Below are positions 1 through 9,138 of a stretch of 64,000 bases of DNA, one piece after another. Below the pieces are notes generated by a model. It made no database searches, was not told where the DNA came from, and saw only the letters and a program-made list of their open reading frames with translations. How positions within the stretch are numbered: the first letter of the stretch is position 1; every line of letters begins with the position of its first letter. Both the position numbers and the translations under genes were made by a program. This stretch comes from Mycolicibacterium brisbanense (lineage in GTDB: Bacteria; Actinomycetota; Actinomycetes; Mycobacteriales; Mycobacteriaceae): positions 186,001 through 250,000 of the forward strand of contig NZ_BCSX01000056.1 in the NCBI RefSeq assembly GCF_001570425.1. The letters run 5' to 3'.

Positions 1-1226
1 GCGGGGTGCTGGTCCCGGTCAACACCCGGTTCAAGGCCGATGAGGCCGCCGACGTCGTCGCCCGCAGTGGTGCCAAGGCTGTACTGGTCCAAAAGGGTTT
101 TCTCGGACAGGATTTCGACATCCCAGGTGTTCCGTCGATCGATCTGAAGTCGGACTTCCTCAGTGCCGGTGAGCCATTCGAGTATGCGGTCGACAGCGAC
201 GACATCGCCGACGTGATCTACACCAGTGGCACGACCGGGCGCCCGAAGGGGGCCATGATGAATCACGGCCAGACGCTTCGGATGTACGAGGAATGGGCGA
301 CACTGGCAGACCTGCGCGAGGGTGATCGCTACCTGATGATCAACCCGTACTTCCACACCTTCGGGCTCAAGGCGGGTCTGGTCGCGTCGTTCCTGCGGGG
401 TGCGACGATGCTGCCGGTCGCGGTCTTCGACATCGACCGTGTGGTGGATCTCATTGCCACCGAACAGATCACGATGCTTCCCGGGCCGCCCACTCTGTAC
501 CACTCGCTGCTGACGGTCGGTGACAAGGGCAGGCTGGCGACGTTGCGGGCAGGGGTCACCGGCGCCGCCGACATCCCGGTCGAACTCGTCCGCCGGATCC
601 ATGACGAGTTGCCGTTCCAGACGCTGATGACGGGATACGGGCTCACCGAGGCCGGCAATGTCACGCTGTCGCGGCCAGGAGACTCCTCGGTCGATGTCGC
701 GACCACGGCGGGGTTGCCGTGTGAAGACGTCGAGGTGCGAGTGGCCGACGACGGTGAGGTGCTGGTCCGCGGGTACGGCGTGATGCAGGGGTACCTCGAC
801 GATCCTGTCGCGACGGCCGAGGCGATCGACGCCGACGGCTGGCTGCACACCGGGGACCTCGGTGAATTCACCGACTCCGGCCGGCTGAGGATCGTCGGAC
901 GTAAGAAAGACGTGTTCATCGTCGGCGGCTTCAACGCCTACCCGGCGGAGATCGAGGGATGCCTGTTGCGACATCCCGCCGTCGCGCAGGTCGCCGTCAT
1001 CGGCGTCGACGACGCCAGGCTGGGGCAGGTCGGCAAGGCGTTCGTCGTGCTCAGCGAAAACCCCGGTGCCACAGCCATTTCCGCCGATGAGTTGCTCGCC
1101 TGGAGTCGTGAGCGCATGGCCGGCTACAAGGTGCCTCGCTATCTGGAGTTCCTCGATGAGCTGCCCCTCAATGCGACAGGGAAAGTCATGAAGGATCGGC
1201 TCGAGACGCGCCTGGGCACAGTTTAA
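1..1226 (+). CDS. Acyl-CoA synthetase (FadD3-like), 5' end outside window
   Basis: Adenylate-forming (ANL superfamily) enzyme that activates a carboxylic acid to its CoA thioester through an acyl-AMP. The frame is already open at the window edge, so roughly the first 90-100 residues are missing; the GTG at 6 is internal. Counting from there, the phosphate loop YTSGTTGRPKG is near residue 72, YGLTEAG near 211, the hinge region WLHTGDLG near 279 and the catalytic lysine in NATGKVMK near 393. The string NPYFHTFGLKAG resembles FadD3, the ligase for a steroid-ring intermediate, but the acyl substrate cannot be read from sequence. Mce-associated genes follow, so it may belong to an mce-linked lipid or steroid uptake locus upstream. 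Family certain, substrate inferred. Confidence 0.85.
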   Translation, partial: GVLVPVNTRFKADEAADVVARSGAKAVLVQKGFLGQDFDIPGVPSIDLKSDFLSAGEPFEYAVDSDDIADVIYTSGTTGRPKGAMMNHGQTLRMYEEWATLADLREGDRYLMINPYFHTFGLKAGLVASFLRGATMLPVAVFDIDRVVDLIATEQITMLPGPPTLYHSLLTVGDKGRLATLRAGVTGAADIPVELVRRIHDELPFQTLMTGYGLTEAGNVTLSRPGDSSVDVATTAGLPCEDVEVRVADDGEVLVRGYGVMQGYLDDPVATAEAIDADGWLHTGDLGEFTDSGRLRIVGRKKDVFIVGGFNAYPAEIEGCLLRHPAVAQVAVIGVDDARLGQVGKAFVVLSENPGATAISADELLAWSRERMAGYKVPRYLEFLDELPLNATGKVMKDRLETRLGTV

Positions 1227-1263
1227 GCACCGCGCTGACACAGCTCGTAAACACCGTTTCCGC

Positions 1264-1300
1264 AGATAAATAGGCATTTATCTAGCCTCATCAGATGAGG
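1264..1300. promoter_or_regulatory. Two adjacent perfect palindromes, candidate operators
   Basis: In the 148-base gap before the Mce-associated pair, an 8-bp inverted repeat (AGATAAAT / ATTTATCT, 4-base spacer, 1264-1283) is followed at once by a 6-bp one (CCTCAT / ATGAGG, 3-base spacer, 1286-1300). A third weak pair TAACG / CGTTA sits near 1327-1343. The AT-rich arms stand out in this GC-rich DNA and fit dimeric repressor sites, for example TetR or GntR type. The regulator is unknown. They could instead form a weak terminator for the upstream ligase gene. Confidence 0.4.
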
Positions 1301-1374
1301 TACTGTCGGTGCACTACCCAAAACTGATAACGTGATTCTCGTTAAGCAGGCTGCTGAACGGACAGGAGGCCGAC

Positions 1375-2184
1375 ATGCCGTCCCGCAAGCCTTCATCGTC
1401 GCTACTCGATGATGGACCGGACGACCCGTCTCCCGGGCACGTATTGGCGCTGGCCGAACAGGCCGAGGCCGAAGCTGAAGAAGCCGAGGCCGTCGCCGCA
1501 GCTGCGCGCGCCAGAGCGCGTGCGATCCGGCTCCGCAACCAGGCTGCCGCGCGGGAGCTGCTGATCGGCGACCATGCCGAGGTCGAGATCCCGTCCGTCG
1601 AATCGACCGCGGCCGAGCCGGCCGAGGGCGACGTCGCGGGAGACGCCGCAACAGATGCCGAAGAAACCCCGCGGCGTCCACGCCGTCTGCACGTCCCGCC
1701 ACTGTTCTGGAAAGTCCTGGCGAGCTGCCTGGCGATCATCGCCATCTGTGCGCTGCTGGGGGCGTGCGGGTTCATGATCTGGAAGCGCGGTCAGGCCGAT
1801 CATCGGCGCGCGCTCACGGCGGAGTTCACCGCGGCGGCCCGGCAGAGTGTCGTGACGCTGATGTCGCTGGACTTCAACCATGTTCAGGACGACGTGAAGA
1901 ACATCCTGGACAACTCCACCGGAGATTTCAAAAAGGACTTCGAAGCCCAGCAGAACGACTTCGTCAAACTTGCTCAGCAATCCAAGGTCGTGACCGAGTC
2001 GACCGTGAACGCCGCAGCGGTCGACACCATGAGCGACGACAATGCCGTGGTCCTGGTCGCCGCCACCACCCGCGTCACCAACACCGCGGGCGCCCAACAG
2101 CAGCCGCGGTCCTGGCGGGTTGCGGTGAACATGACCAGGGAGGGCGGCCAGATCAAGCTGGCGAAAGTCGAGTTCGTACCGTGA
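1375..2184 (+). CDS. Mce-associated membrane protein
   Basis: 269 residues, ATG preceded by a good GGAGG-type site. Residues 1-100 are charged and alanine/glutamate-rich and probably cytoplasmic (a coiled-coil-like AEAEEAEAVAAAARARAR stretch). A single membrane span lies at about residues 107-137 (VLASCLAIIAICALLGACGF), followed by an extracytoplasmic domain of about 130 residues. That layout and the TAAARQSVVTLMSLDF pattern are typical of the Mam proteins encoded downstream of mce operons, which are thought to stabilise Mce lipid-uptake complexes. It overlaps the next, related gene by GTGA, so the two are translationally coupled. No mce genes are visible, so the operon probably lies upstream. 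Confidence 0.75.
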   Translation: MPSRKPSSSLLDDGPDDPSPGHVLALAEQAEAEAEEAEAVAAAARARARAIRLRNQAAARELLIGDHAEVEIPSVESTAAEPAEGDVAGDAATDAEETPRRPRRLHVPPLFWKVLASCLAIIAICALLGACGFMIWKRGQADHRRALTAEFTAAARQSVVTLMSLDFNHVQDDVKNILDNSTGDFKKDFEAQQNDFVKLAQQSKVVTESTVNAAAVDTMSDDNAVVLVAATTRVTNTAGAQQQPRSWRVAVNMTREGGQIKLAKVEFVP

Positions 2185-2774
2185 CCATGAAGACCGACAC
2201 AGAAGAAGTCGACGTTTTCGACCTGGCCTCAATGGAGGATGTCGAAGACGGAGACGTCGAGGCAGGCAAGCGCCGATGGTGGACACCCCTGGTGCGCCGC
2301 TGGTTTCCGCTGACGCTGACGTTCGCACTGGTGCTCTCGGCGGCGTTGGCCGGCTGGCTCTACTTCGCGCAGTACCGACCGGACCGCGCGACCGATCAGG
2401 GCGTGCAGCAGACGGTTCTCAAGGCTGCGACGGACGGCACCGTGGCGCTGCTGTCGTACAAACCGGACAGCCTCGATCACGACTTCACCACCGCCAAGGC
2501 ACATCTGACGGGTGACTTCCTGTCGTATTACAACAAGTTCACCCAGGAGATCGTCACACCTGCCGCCAAGCAGAAGGCGGTGTCCACCTCAGCGGCCGTG
2601 GTGCGCAGCGCGGTCATGGAGATGCACCCCGATTCGGCGGTGGTGATGGTGTTCGTCAATCAGGCGACCACGAGCAACCAGAATCCGGACGGCAGCTTTG
2701 CGGCCAGCACGGTCAAGGTCGGGCTGACGAAGGTCGACGGTAGCTGGCTGATCTCGTCCTTCGACCCGGTCTGA
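2181..2774 (+). CDS. Mce-associated membrane protein, second copy
   Basis: 197 residues from the GTG that overlaps the previous stop (GTGA); an in-frame ATG at 2187 is an alternative start. An acidic N-terminus is followed by one membrane span (about residues 45-65, FPLTLTFALVLSAALAGWLY) and an outer domain. That domain carries the same signature as the previous protein (ATDGTVALLSYKPDSLDHDF, then VRSAVMEMHPDSAVVMVF and a terminal DGSWLISSFDPV). It is a paralogue of the upstream gene, and the two are expected to act together in an Mce-type envelope transport complex. Function is inferred from family; ligand unknown. Confidence 0.75.
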   Translation: MTMKTDTEEVDVFDLASMEDVEDGDVEAGKRRWWTPLVRRWFPLTLTFALVLSAALAGWLYFAQYRPDRATDQGVQQTVLKAATDGTVALLSYKPDSLDHDFTTAKAHLTGDFLSYYNKFTQEIVTPAAKQKAVSTSAAVVRSAVMEMHPDSAVVMVFVNQATTSNQNPDGSFAASTVKVGLTKVDGSWLISSFDPV

Positions 2775-2850
2775 GCGGCGCCGCCACGCGGTGGAATGCC
2801 GGTCGCCCCGGTACCGTCAGCGTCGACACCGACCGGGAGGACGCTGATAC

Positions 2851-4122
2851 GTGACCGAGGGCGATTCGAATTCGCCGGTGCAGACCCACCGGATCCGCAG
2901 GATGTCGGGACGCGATCCCCGTGAACCGCACCGCGTCTCTTCGCCGCTGGAGCTGTTGTTCGACCTGACGTTCGCCATCGCTTTCGGGGTGGCGGCCTCA
3001 CAGTTCGCGCATCTGCTGGCCGAGGGACACGTGGGCGACGGGCTGTTGGGCTTCGGCTTCGCGGTGTTCGCCATCTGGTGGGCGTGGATGAACTTCAGCT
3101 GGTTCGCGTCGGCCTACGACACCGACGACTGGATCTACCGGCTGACGACCATGGTGCAGATGGTCGGCGTCATCATCCTGGCGCTCGGCCTGCCGCAGAC
3201 CTTCGCCTCCATCGAGCACGGCGGCCACGTGAACAACACCGTCATGGTCGCCGGCTACGTGGTGATGCGAATTGCCATGGTGACGCAATGGTTACGGGCC
3301 GCCCGTCAGGATCCGGACCGGCGGGCCGCCAGCCTGACGTATGCGACCGTGATCGTCGTCGCGCAAATCGGCTGGATCGCCCAGATCCTGGTGAGCACGT
3401 CGGTGTGGGTGTTCGCGGCGGGCGCCCTGGTGCTGATGGCCCTGGAGATATCCGGACCGTTCCTCGCCGAGCGCCGCATGGGTGGCACGCCGTGGCATGC
3501 CCACCACATCGCCGAGCGGTACAGCCTGCTGGCCATCATCGCGCTCGGCGAGGGTGTGGTCGGTACGGTGGCATCGCTGTCGGCCGCGGTCGGTGAACAC
3601 GGCTGGTCCACTGACGCGGTCGTGCTCGCCGTGGCAGGCACGGGCCTCACCTTCGGTATGTGGTGGGTGTACTTCCTGGTGCCCGCCGCCGAGTTGCTGC
3701 ACGCCCACCGCGAAGTCTCGTTCCTGTACGGGTATCTGCACCTGTTCGTGTTCGGCGCGATCGTGGCGACCGGCGCCGGGCTGCACGTCGCCGCGTACTA
3801 CTTCGAAGAACAGTCGCAGTTGAGCACCGTGGCCACCGTGCTGTCCGTCGCGATCCCGGTCGCCGTCTACATCACCGCGATGTTCGTCATCTATTCGATG
3901 CTGGTCGGCACGGTCGACGTCTTCCACACGGGTCTGCTGGTGGGTGCCGGCGTGGTGTTGGCCGCCGCCGTGGCGATGGCTGCCGCAGAGATCTCGTTGG
4001 CGCCGTGCCTGCTGGTGGTGACGGCGGCGCCGATGGTCATCGTGGCGGGCTTCGAACTCGTGGGCCACCGGCACGCCAGGGAGATCGTCGCCAGACGGCT
4101 GGCCGATCAGCGCGGCGGGTGA
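2851..4122 (+). CDS. Low temperature requirement protein A (LtrA) family membrane protein
   Basis: 423 residues from GTG. A short hydrophilic N-terminus leads into the LtrA hallmark SSPLELLFDLTFAIAF (about residues 30-45), then about ten hydrophobic segments through to the C-terminus. The conserved internal motif HHIAERYSLLAIIALGEG is near residues 218-235. LtrA proteins are widespread polytopic inner-membrane proteins first linked to growth at low temperature in Listeria; their biochemical role is not settled. The gene stands alone and converges on the MFS gene with a 16-base overlap of the 3' ends. The upstream gap is 76 bases with no clear promoter. Confidence 0.85.
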   Translation: MTEGDSNSPVQTHRIRRMSGRDPREPHRVSSPLELLFDLTFAIAFGVAASQFAHLLAEGHVGDGLLGFGFAVFAIWWAWMNFSWFASAYDTDDWIYRLTTMVQMVGVIILALGLPQTFASIEHGGHVNNTVMVAGYVVMRIAMVTQWLRAARQDPDRRAASLTYATVIVVAQIGWIAQILVSTSVWVFAAGALVLMALEISGPFLAERRMGGTPWHAHHIAERYSLLAIIALGEGVVGTVASLSAAVGEHGWSTDAVVLAVAGTGLTFGMWWVYFLVPAAELLHAHREVSFLYGYLHLFVFGAIVATGAGLHVAAYYFEEQSQLSTVATVLSVAIPVAVYITAMFVIYSMLVGTVDVFHTGLLVGAGVVLAAAVAMAAAEISLAPCLLVVTAAPMVIVAGFELVGHRHAREIVARRLADQRGG

Positions 4123-5375
4123 GCCTCGAAGCCTTCCAGCAACATTCGCTCCTGCTCGACTCGCATGAGCTTTCTGGCCTTGCTGCGCGTGATGAGAATG
4201 CCGACGGTGGCCAGCACCCAGACGGCGTACTGAACGGCCCAGGCCATCCGGAACGAGGCGGCCGAATAATCGCCGGCATGGGCCAGGATGAGTCCCATGG
4301 CCTGCATGACCAGCAGTGCGGCCAGGAAGCCGCCCATGTTCACCATGCCCTGAGCGGTCCCGAGGGTGGCGCTCGGATTGAAGGTTCGGGCGAAGTCGAA
4401 GCCCACCATCGAACCCGGCCCGCCCACCGAGATGATCACGATGAGCGTCACCAGCAACCACAGCGGGGCACGGCCGGGTAGCGCGAGAACGACTGTCCAG
4501 ATCAGTGCATTGCTCGCGATGATGGCGAGCACCAGACGTGATCGCCGGTGCGGGTGGCGGCCCGTGAAGATCCCGATCGCGATGCCCGCGGTGATCGCGA
4601 CGACGACCGAGACCGTCAACAGCGAGCCGGCGACGGTGGTCGAGAGCCCCTGGGCGACGGTCAGATACGGCACGCCCCACATGAGCGCGAACACCGTCAC
4701 CGAGAACTGGGTGCCCATGTGGGTGAAGAAGCCCAGCCTGGTGCCGGGGCGCAGCCACACCGTTTTCACGCTCGCCAGGATGTCCCGGACGGTGGTGGTT
4801 TCGTCCGCGGCGACCCGCCCGTGCGGATTGTTGCGGACGAGCGCGAGGGCGAGCACCATCGCAACGACGCCGAAGACGGCAACGGACAGATATGCCGGTG
4901 TCCAGCCGGAGCCCGTGAGCAATGCCAGGAACGGCACCGCGGACAACACCTGGCCGAGCTGCCCACAGATGCCGGTCAACTGGGTGACCAGCGGGACTTG
5001 CGAGGGCTTGAACCAGTGCGGCACCAACCGCAGTACCGATATGAACGTCACCGCGTCGCCGAGTCCCACGACCGCGCGTGCGGCGAAGGCGGCGGGGAGG
5101 GATTCGCTCAGCGCCAGCACCAGTTGTCCGGTGGCCATCAGCCCCGCGCCGGAGACGATGAGTATGCGCGAGCCGAACCGGTCGAGCAGCAGCCCGGCGG
5201 GCACTTGCGCGCCGGCGTACACGATCACCTGCAGCACGACGAAGCTCGACAGCACACTCGGATTGGCGGCAAACCGGTCGGCGGCCTGCAAACCGGAAAC
5301 GCCGAGAGTGGTGCGGTCGAGCACCGCGACGATGTACGCGAGCAGTCCGGTGGCCCAGACGATCCAGGGACGCAC
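4107..5375 (-). CDS. Major facilitator superfamily transporter
   Basis: 422 residues, GTG start, with about twelve membrane segments in two halves. The loop 2-3 motif of the superfamily is visible as GLLLDRFGSR near residues 61-70, and the N-terminal DRTTLGVSG motif at about 20-28 resembles the anion/cation symporter-like and nitrate/sugar-phosphate branches. The second half has PGSMVGFDFARTFNPSATLG near residues 315-335. Substrate and direction of transport cannot be deduced. It is divergent from the MerR-type regulator at 5684, with a 308-base region between them, so that regulator is a reasonable candidate for control. Confidence 0.8.
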   Translation of the reverse strand: MRPWIVWATGLLAYIVAVLDRTTLGVSGLQAADRFAANPSVLSSFVVLQVIVYAGAQVPAGLLLDRFGSRILIVSGAGLMATGQLVLALSESLPAAFAARAVVGLGDAVTFISVLRLVPHWFKPSQVPLVTQLTGICGQLGQVLSAVPFLALLTGSGWTPAYLSVAVFGVVAMVLALALVRNNPHGRVAADETTTVRDILASVKTVWLRPGTRLGFFTHMGTQFSVTVFALMWGVPYLTVAQGLSTTVAGSLLTVSVVVAITAGIAIGIFTGRHPHRRSRLVLAIIASNALIWTVVLALPGRAPLWLLVTLIVIISVGGPGSMVGFDFARTFNPSATLGTAQGMVNMGGFLAALLVMQAMGLILAHAGDYSAASFRMAWAVQYAVWVLATVGILITRSKARKLMRVEQERMLLEGFEAHPPR

Positions 5376-5683
5376 TCGCGGCCTTTCGTCGATCGGATTG
5401 TCTTAATGTCTTGCACCATGGTCGCGCACCTGGGCTGTTGCTTTCCAATTCGGGTCGGGTGAATTGACTCACCGCACCCCGATGCCGTCGCGGTGGTAGT
5501 TGGCTGTGATTGCAGGGGCGGGTGTGGATTCTTGTCGCTCGACCGATATATCTGCAGATGAAAGCTTTAATAGCTCATTCAACAAATGACTCTGCGGGGA
5601 CACGTAAACTTCGCTCTGAGCTGTTCGGCCGGGGTAGGGTGGAGAAATGTATCGCTGTCCGGTTCGGTGCGGGGACGGCCAGA
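5376..5683. promoter_or_regulatory. Divergent intergenic region between transporter and MerR-type regulator
   Basis: 308 bases with no convincing gene. It contains a perfect 10-bp palindrome ATCTGCAGAT at 5550-5559 and an AT-rich block (5546-5600). A TAGGGT hexamer at 5635-5640 could be a -10 element for the rightward gene; no good -35 is paired with it. Both divergent promoters should lie here. Confidence 0.4.
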
Positions 5684-6292
5684 TTGACTGAGTATCGGTT
5701 GGACGATCTGGCGCGAATCTCCGGCATCAGCGCCCGGAACATCCGCGCCTACCGTGAGCGCGGGCTGCTCGATCCGCCTCGCCGCGTCGGTCGTTCGGCG
5801 TACTACGGGGAGGCCCACCTGGCGCAACTGGCGGCGGTCAGCCAGCTCCTCGGCAAAGGCTTCAGCTCCGCACACATCGCCGAGTTCTTCGCCGGACTGC
5901 GGGGCGGCCGCAGCCTGGCCGACGTGCTCGGTATCCCACCGACAGCGGTAGGCCAACAGATTCGTCGGCTGCAGATCGCGCCGTCGCATCCGGACGTCGC
6001 AACTCTCGTCTCGCACGGTCTGGCGCGCGTCGTCGACGGCTCCGTGGCATTGACCGACCCGGTGCTCGCCGAGGTCGTCGACCGGGTAGCTGATCAACCG
6101 CTCTGGGTGCACACCATCGCGCAGGTGGTCGCCACGACCGACGCGGCGATCGATGCACTCGCCGAATCGGCGGTCGGGACCGTCACCGAGAACCTGACCG
6201 CCCAGCCGGAGTCGGACAACCGCGAGCTGTCACGCGCCGTGCTGTCGAGCCTGCTCGATCAAGCCGTCAAACAGGCTGCCGCGATCGCCTGA
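5684..6292 (+). CDS. MerR family transcriptional regulator
   Basis: 202 residues if the TTG at 5684 is used, giving LTEYRLDDLARISGISARN, which matches the usual start of this mycobacterial MerR subgroup. The frame is open further upstream to 5510, but that part looks non-coding. The N-terminal winged helix (about residues 3-70: helix-turn-helix then YRERGLLDPPRRVGRSAYYG) is clear. A helical region and a poorly conserved C-terminal domain without an obvious metal-binding cysteine set follow, so it probably senses a small molecule or partner rather than a metal. It lies between the divergent transporter gene and the convergent ABC operon. Confidence 0.8.
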   Translation: MTEYRLDDLARISGISARNIRAYRERGLLDPPRRVGRSAYYGEAHLAQLAAVSQLLGKGFSSAHIAEFFAGLRGGRSLADVLGIPPTAVGQQIRRLQIAPSHPDVATLVSHGLARVVDGSVALTDPVLAEVVDRVADQPLWVHTIAQVVATTDAAIDALAESAVGTVTENLTAQPESDNRELSRAVLSSLLDQAVKQAAAIA

Positions 6293-6297
6293 GCGGT

Positions 6298-7098
6298 TCA
6301 CACCCGCGACGTGGCGGGATCGCCGCCGAAGCGCCCGGCCAGCCACACCGGGATGATGGCCAGCACGGTCAGGGCGGCGGCAACCACATTGATGACCGGA
6401 GCCTGATTGGGCCGGAACAGGTTGGCGAAGATCCAGATCGGCAGTGTCTGCACCGTCGGGCCCGCGGTGAACGTGGTGACGACGATCTCGTCGAACGACA
6501 GCGCGAAAGCCAGGATCGCCCCGGCCAGCAGCGCACCGCGCATCAGCGGGAAGGTGACGAGCCGGAACGTCTGCCAGTCCGAGGCGCCGAGGTCGGCGGA
6601 CGCGTCTTCGAGATTGGTGCCCATCTGGCGCAGCCTCGCCTGAACGTTGTTGAACACGATGACGATGCAGAACGTGGCGTGGCCGATGATCACCGTCGCC
6701 AGCCCGAGCGTCATCCCCAGGGTCGAGGTGAACGTCGCGTTCAACGCGATGCCCGTGACGATGCCGGGCAGCGTGATCGGCAGCACCACAAGGAAACTCA
6801 CCGTGTTGCGGCCGAAGAAGCGGTACCGCTGAACCGCGAACGCCACCATGGTGCCGAGCACCAGCGCGATGAGCGTCGCGACCAGGCCCACCACGACGGA
6901 GTTGGCGAGCGCCTGCCACATGCCTGTGCTGTGTGCGGTGGCCGACCACCACGCCAAGGTGAAACCGGTGGGAGGGAACGCGAACGTGCGTGAGGCGTTG
7001 AACGCGTTGATCACCACCAGAACCAGTGGGGTGTAAAGGAACACCATGACCGCGACGGTCCAGATGCGAAGTCCGCGTCGCCCGGCGCTGGAGAACAT
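6298..7098 (-). CDS. ABC transporter permease, PotC-type (polyamine/Fe-type importer)
   Basis: 266 residues; the ATG shares one base with the stop of the preceding permease (TGATG). Six predicted membrane spans. The binding-protein-dependent permease motif that docks on the ATPase is visible as DASADLGASDWQTFRLVTFP (about residues 160-180), and the first span TVAVMVFLYTPLVLVVINAF is typical of the PotC/YdcV group. It is the last gene of a four-gene minus-strand operon (ATPase, lipoprotein, permease 1, permease 2). Polyamine import is the likeliest role from family resemblance; related systems carry other small cations or organic anions. Confidence 0.85.
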   Translation of the reverse strand: MFSSAGRRGLRIWTVAVMVFLYTPLVLVVINAFNASRTFAFPPTGFTLAWWSATAHSTGMWQALANSVVVGLVATLIALVLGTMVAFAVQRYRFFGRNTVSFLVVLPITLPGIVTGIALNATFTSTLGMTLGLATVIIGHATFCIVIVFNNVQARLRQMGTNLEDASADLGASDWQTFRLVTFPLMRGALLAGAILAFALSFDEIVVTTFTAGPTVQTLPIWIFANLFRPNQAPVINVVAAALTVLAIIPVWLAGRFGGDPATSRV

Positions 7099-7919
7099 CA
7101 CACGTTCTCCAGCGCGCCCGTGCGTCGCATCGCCAGCAGGTAGGCGACGATCGCTACCAGCGGGATGGCAGACAGCGCCGCCGCCAGCGGCTGGTTGTTG
7201 GCGGTGACGAGTTGCCCGTAGATGATGTTGCCGAGCATCTGGGTCTTGCCGCCGACGATGGTCACCGCAATGTAATCGCCCAGCGACAGTGAGAAGGTGA
7301 AGATCGAACCTGCCGCGATGCCGGGGAACACCAAGGGCGCCAAGATCAGTCGCAGCGTCGTCAGATCGGAGGAGCCGAGATCGGAGCTGGCGTCGATGAG
7401 GGAGTCCGGGACGCGTTCGAACGCCGCATAGACCGGCATCACCATGTACGGCAACCACAGGTAGGTCAGTGTGATGACCGTGGCCACCAACCCGTAGCCG
7501 GGGGTGAAGCCCGTCGCCCACGACAACGGGCCTGCCGGCGACAACAACATGCGCCAGGCGTAGGCCTTCACCAGATAGCTCGCCCACAGCGGGGTGGTCA
7601 CGGCGACCACAAGGGCCAGCCGCACCGTGCGGGAGGCGACCTTGGCCATGTAGAGCGCCAGCGGGACAGCGAGCACCGCACACAGGACGGTGACCGTGGC
7701 GGCCACCGCCAGGGTGCGCAACGTCGCGATGCGGAACACGTCGTCGGTCAGCACCCGCACGATGTTGTCGCCGGTGAAGGTGCGCACCACCGCGCCGGTG
7801 AACTCGTCGGTGCTCCAGAACGCCGAAACCAGAAGGACGGCAAGCGAACCCAGGTAGGCCACCACCAGCCAGGTGAGCGGCGGCGCCAGCAGGAACGCCA
7901 GCCGCACCCGCCGGGTCAA
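7098..7919 (-). CDS. ABC transporter permease, PotB-type
   Basis: 273 residues from a TTG at 7919 that overlaps the stop of the binding-protein gene by four bases; the frame runs further upstream inside that gene, which is not used. Six membrane spans begin with RLAFLLAPPLTWLVVAYLGS. The permease docking loop is DASSDLGSSDLTTLRLILAP, about two thirds along. It should form a heterodimeric channel with the PotC-type protein encoded next. A downstream GTG (the V of LTRRVRLAF) is an alternative start. Confidence 0.82.
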   Translation of the reverse strand: MTRRVRLAFLLAPPLTWLVVAYLGSLAVLLVSAFWSTDEFTGAVVRTFTGDNIVRVLTDDVFRIATLRTLAVAATVTVLCAVLAVPLALYMAKVASRTVRLALVVAVTTPLWASYLVKAYAWRMLLSPAGPLSWATGFTPGYGLVATVITLTYLWLPYMVMPVYAAFERVPDSLIDASSDLGSSDLTTLRLILAPLVFPGIAAGSIFTFSLSLGDYIAVTIVGGKTQMLGNIIYGQLVTANNQPLAAALSAIPLVAIVAYLLAMRRTGALENV

Positions 7920-9115
7920 CCCTTGATCTGCTGCCACTTGTCGACCCACTGGCTGTAGGCCGTGCAGTTGTTGCCGCTGCCGTCGACGCACTGGGTCTGC
8001 GGGGTGGTCCAGTAGTGAATCTGCGCGGCGTAGTCGGCGTCGGTGGCGTGGTAGATGTCGCAGAAGTCCTTCTGAGTGGTGTGCTCGCAGGCCTTCGTCT
8101 GCGCCGGCGCCTCACCGAAGTACTCCGCCACCTGGGCGTTGACCTCCGGCGAGGTGATCCAGTTCATCCACTTGTACATGCAGTTGGGGTGCGCGGCCTT
8201 CGACGAGATCATCCAGGTGTCCGACCAGCCCGTGGAACCTTCCTTGGGCAGCACGGTGTTGACCTGAACCTTGTTGTCACCGCCGATGGTGTTGGCGATC
8301 ACCTGCCACGTGGTGCCGATGACCGAGGTGCCGGATTCGAAGGCCTGTACTTCCTTGGTGTAGTCCGACCAGTATTCGCCGATGTTCTCGCGCTGAGCCT
8401 TCAGCAGATCCGTTGCGGCGTCGAGCTGTTCGGAGGTCAGCGAGTACGGGTCCTTGATGCCCAGCTCCGGTTTGGTCTTGGACAGGTACAGCGCGGCATC
8501 GGCGATGTAGATCGGATTGTCGTACGCGGTCACCTTGCCCTTGTACTTGCCCGCGTCGGTGAACACCGCGGCCCAGGAGTTCGGGGCGTCGCGCACGGCA
8601 TCGATGTTGTACATCAACAGGTTTGCGCCCCAACCGTGGGGGATCCCGTACATCTGGTTGTTCACGGAATTCCACGGCTTGTCCTTGAGGAACGGGGAGA
8701 TCGTCGCGTAATTGGGCACCAGATCGGTGTTCACCGGCGACACGTCCCCGGCGTAGATGAGCCGCAACGTGGCGTCCCCGGACGCCGAGACGCCGTCGTA
8801 CTGGCCGCTGCGCATCAACTGCACCATCTCGTCGGAGGTGTTGCCGATCTTGACGTTGACCTGGCAGCCGGTCTGCTGTTGAAACGGCGTGACCCAGTCG
8901 ACTTTCTTGTCGTTCGAGCCGTTTTCGGCGTAGCCGGCCCACGCGATGAGGTTCAGCTGCCCTTCGCCGTTGCCGACCGAACTCAGCGGTTCGAGCTTCG
9001 GTGGGGCGTTCCCGGTGGTTCCCGGGGTCTTGGACCCGGAGCATGCGGCGATCAGCGTCACGCACGCGGCGATCACCAATCCCGCACGCAGAGCTCGGAT
9101 TCTCTGAGTTCTCAT
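7916..9115 (-). CDS. Extracellular solute-binding lipoprotein of the Pot-type importer
   Basis: 399 residues. A basic N-terminus and hydrophobic stretch end in the lipobox LIAAC with the acylated cysteine at residue 25, so it is tethered outside the membrane. The mature part has the two-lobe fold of spermidine/putrescine-type binding proteins. Recognisable stretches are LNLIAWAGYAENG, SASGDATLRLIYAGDVSPVN, GIPHGWGANLLMYNIDAV and TGWSDTWMISSKAAHPNCMY. Several cysteines near the C-terminus (after residue 340) suggest disulphides. It delivers substrate to the permeases encoded directly downstream. Substrate is inferred only from family. Confidence 0.85.
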   Translation of the reverse strand: MRTQRIRALRAGLVIAACVTLIAACSGSKTPGTTGNAPPKLEPLSSVGNGEGQLNLIAWAGYAENGSNDKKVDWVTPFQQQTGCQVNVKIGNTSDEMVQLMRSGQYDGVSASGDATLRLIYAGDVSPVNTDLVPNYATISPFLKDKPWNSVNNQMYGIPHGWGANLLMYNIDAVRDAPNSWAAVFTDAGKYKGKVTAYDNPIYIADAALYLSKTKPELGIKDPYSLTSEQLDAATDLLKAQRENIGEYWSDYTKEVQAFESGTSVIGTTWQVIANTIGGDNKVQVNTVLPKEGSTGWSDTWMISSKAAHPNCMYKWMNWITSPEVNAQVAEYFGEAPAQTKACEHTTQKDFCDIYHATDADYAAQIHYWTTPQTQCVDGSGNNCTAYSQWVDKWQQIKG

Positions 9116-9138
9116 CGTCGGCTCCTTGATCTCGTGAC

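Noticed and set aside
3292..5472. A 726-codon minus-strand frame over LtrA and the MFS gene
   Set aside because: It overlaps ltrA antisense and the MFS gene in another frame; Arg/His-rich and without motifs.
5510..5683. N-terminal extension of the MerR-type regulator
   Set aside because: The extension precedes the normal MerR start, has non-coding composition and would cover the divergent promoter region.
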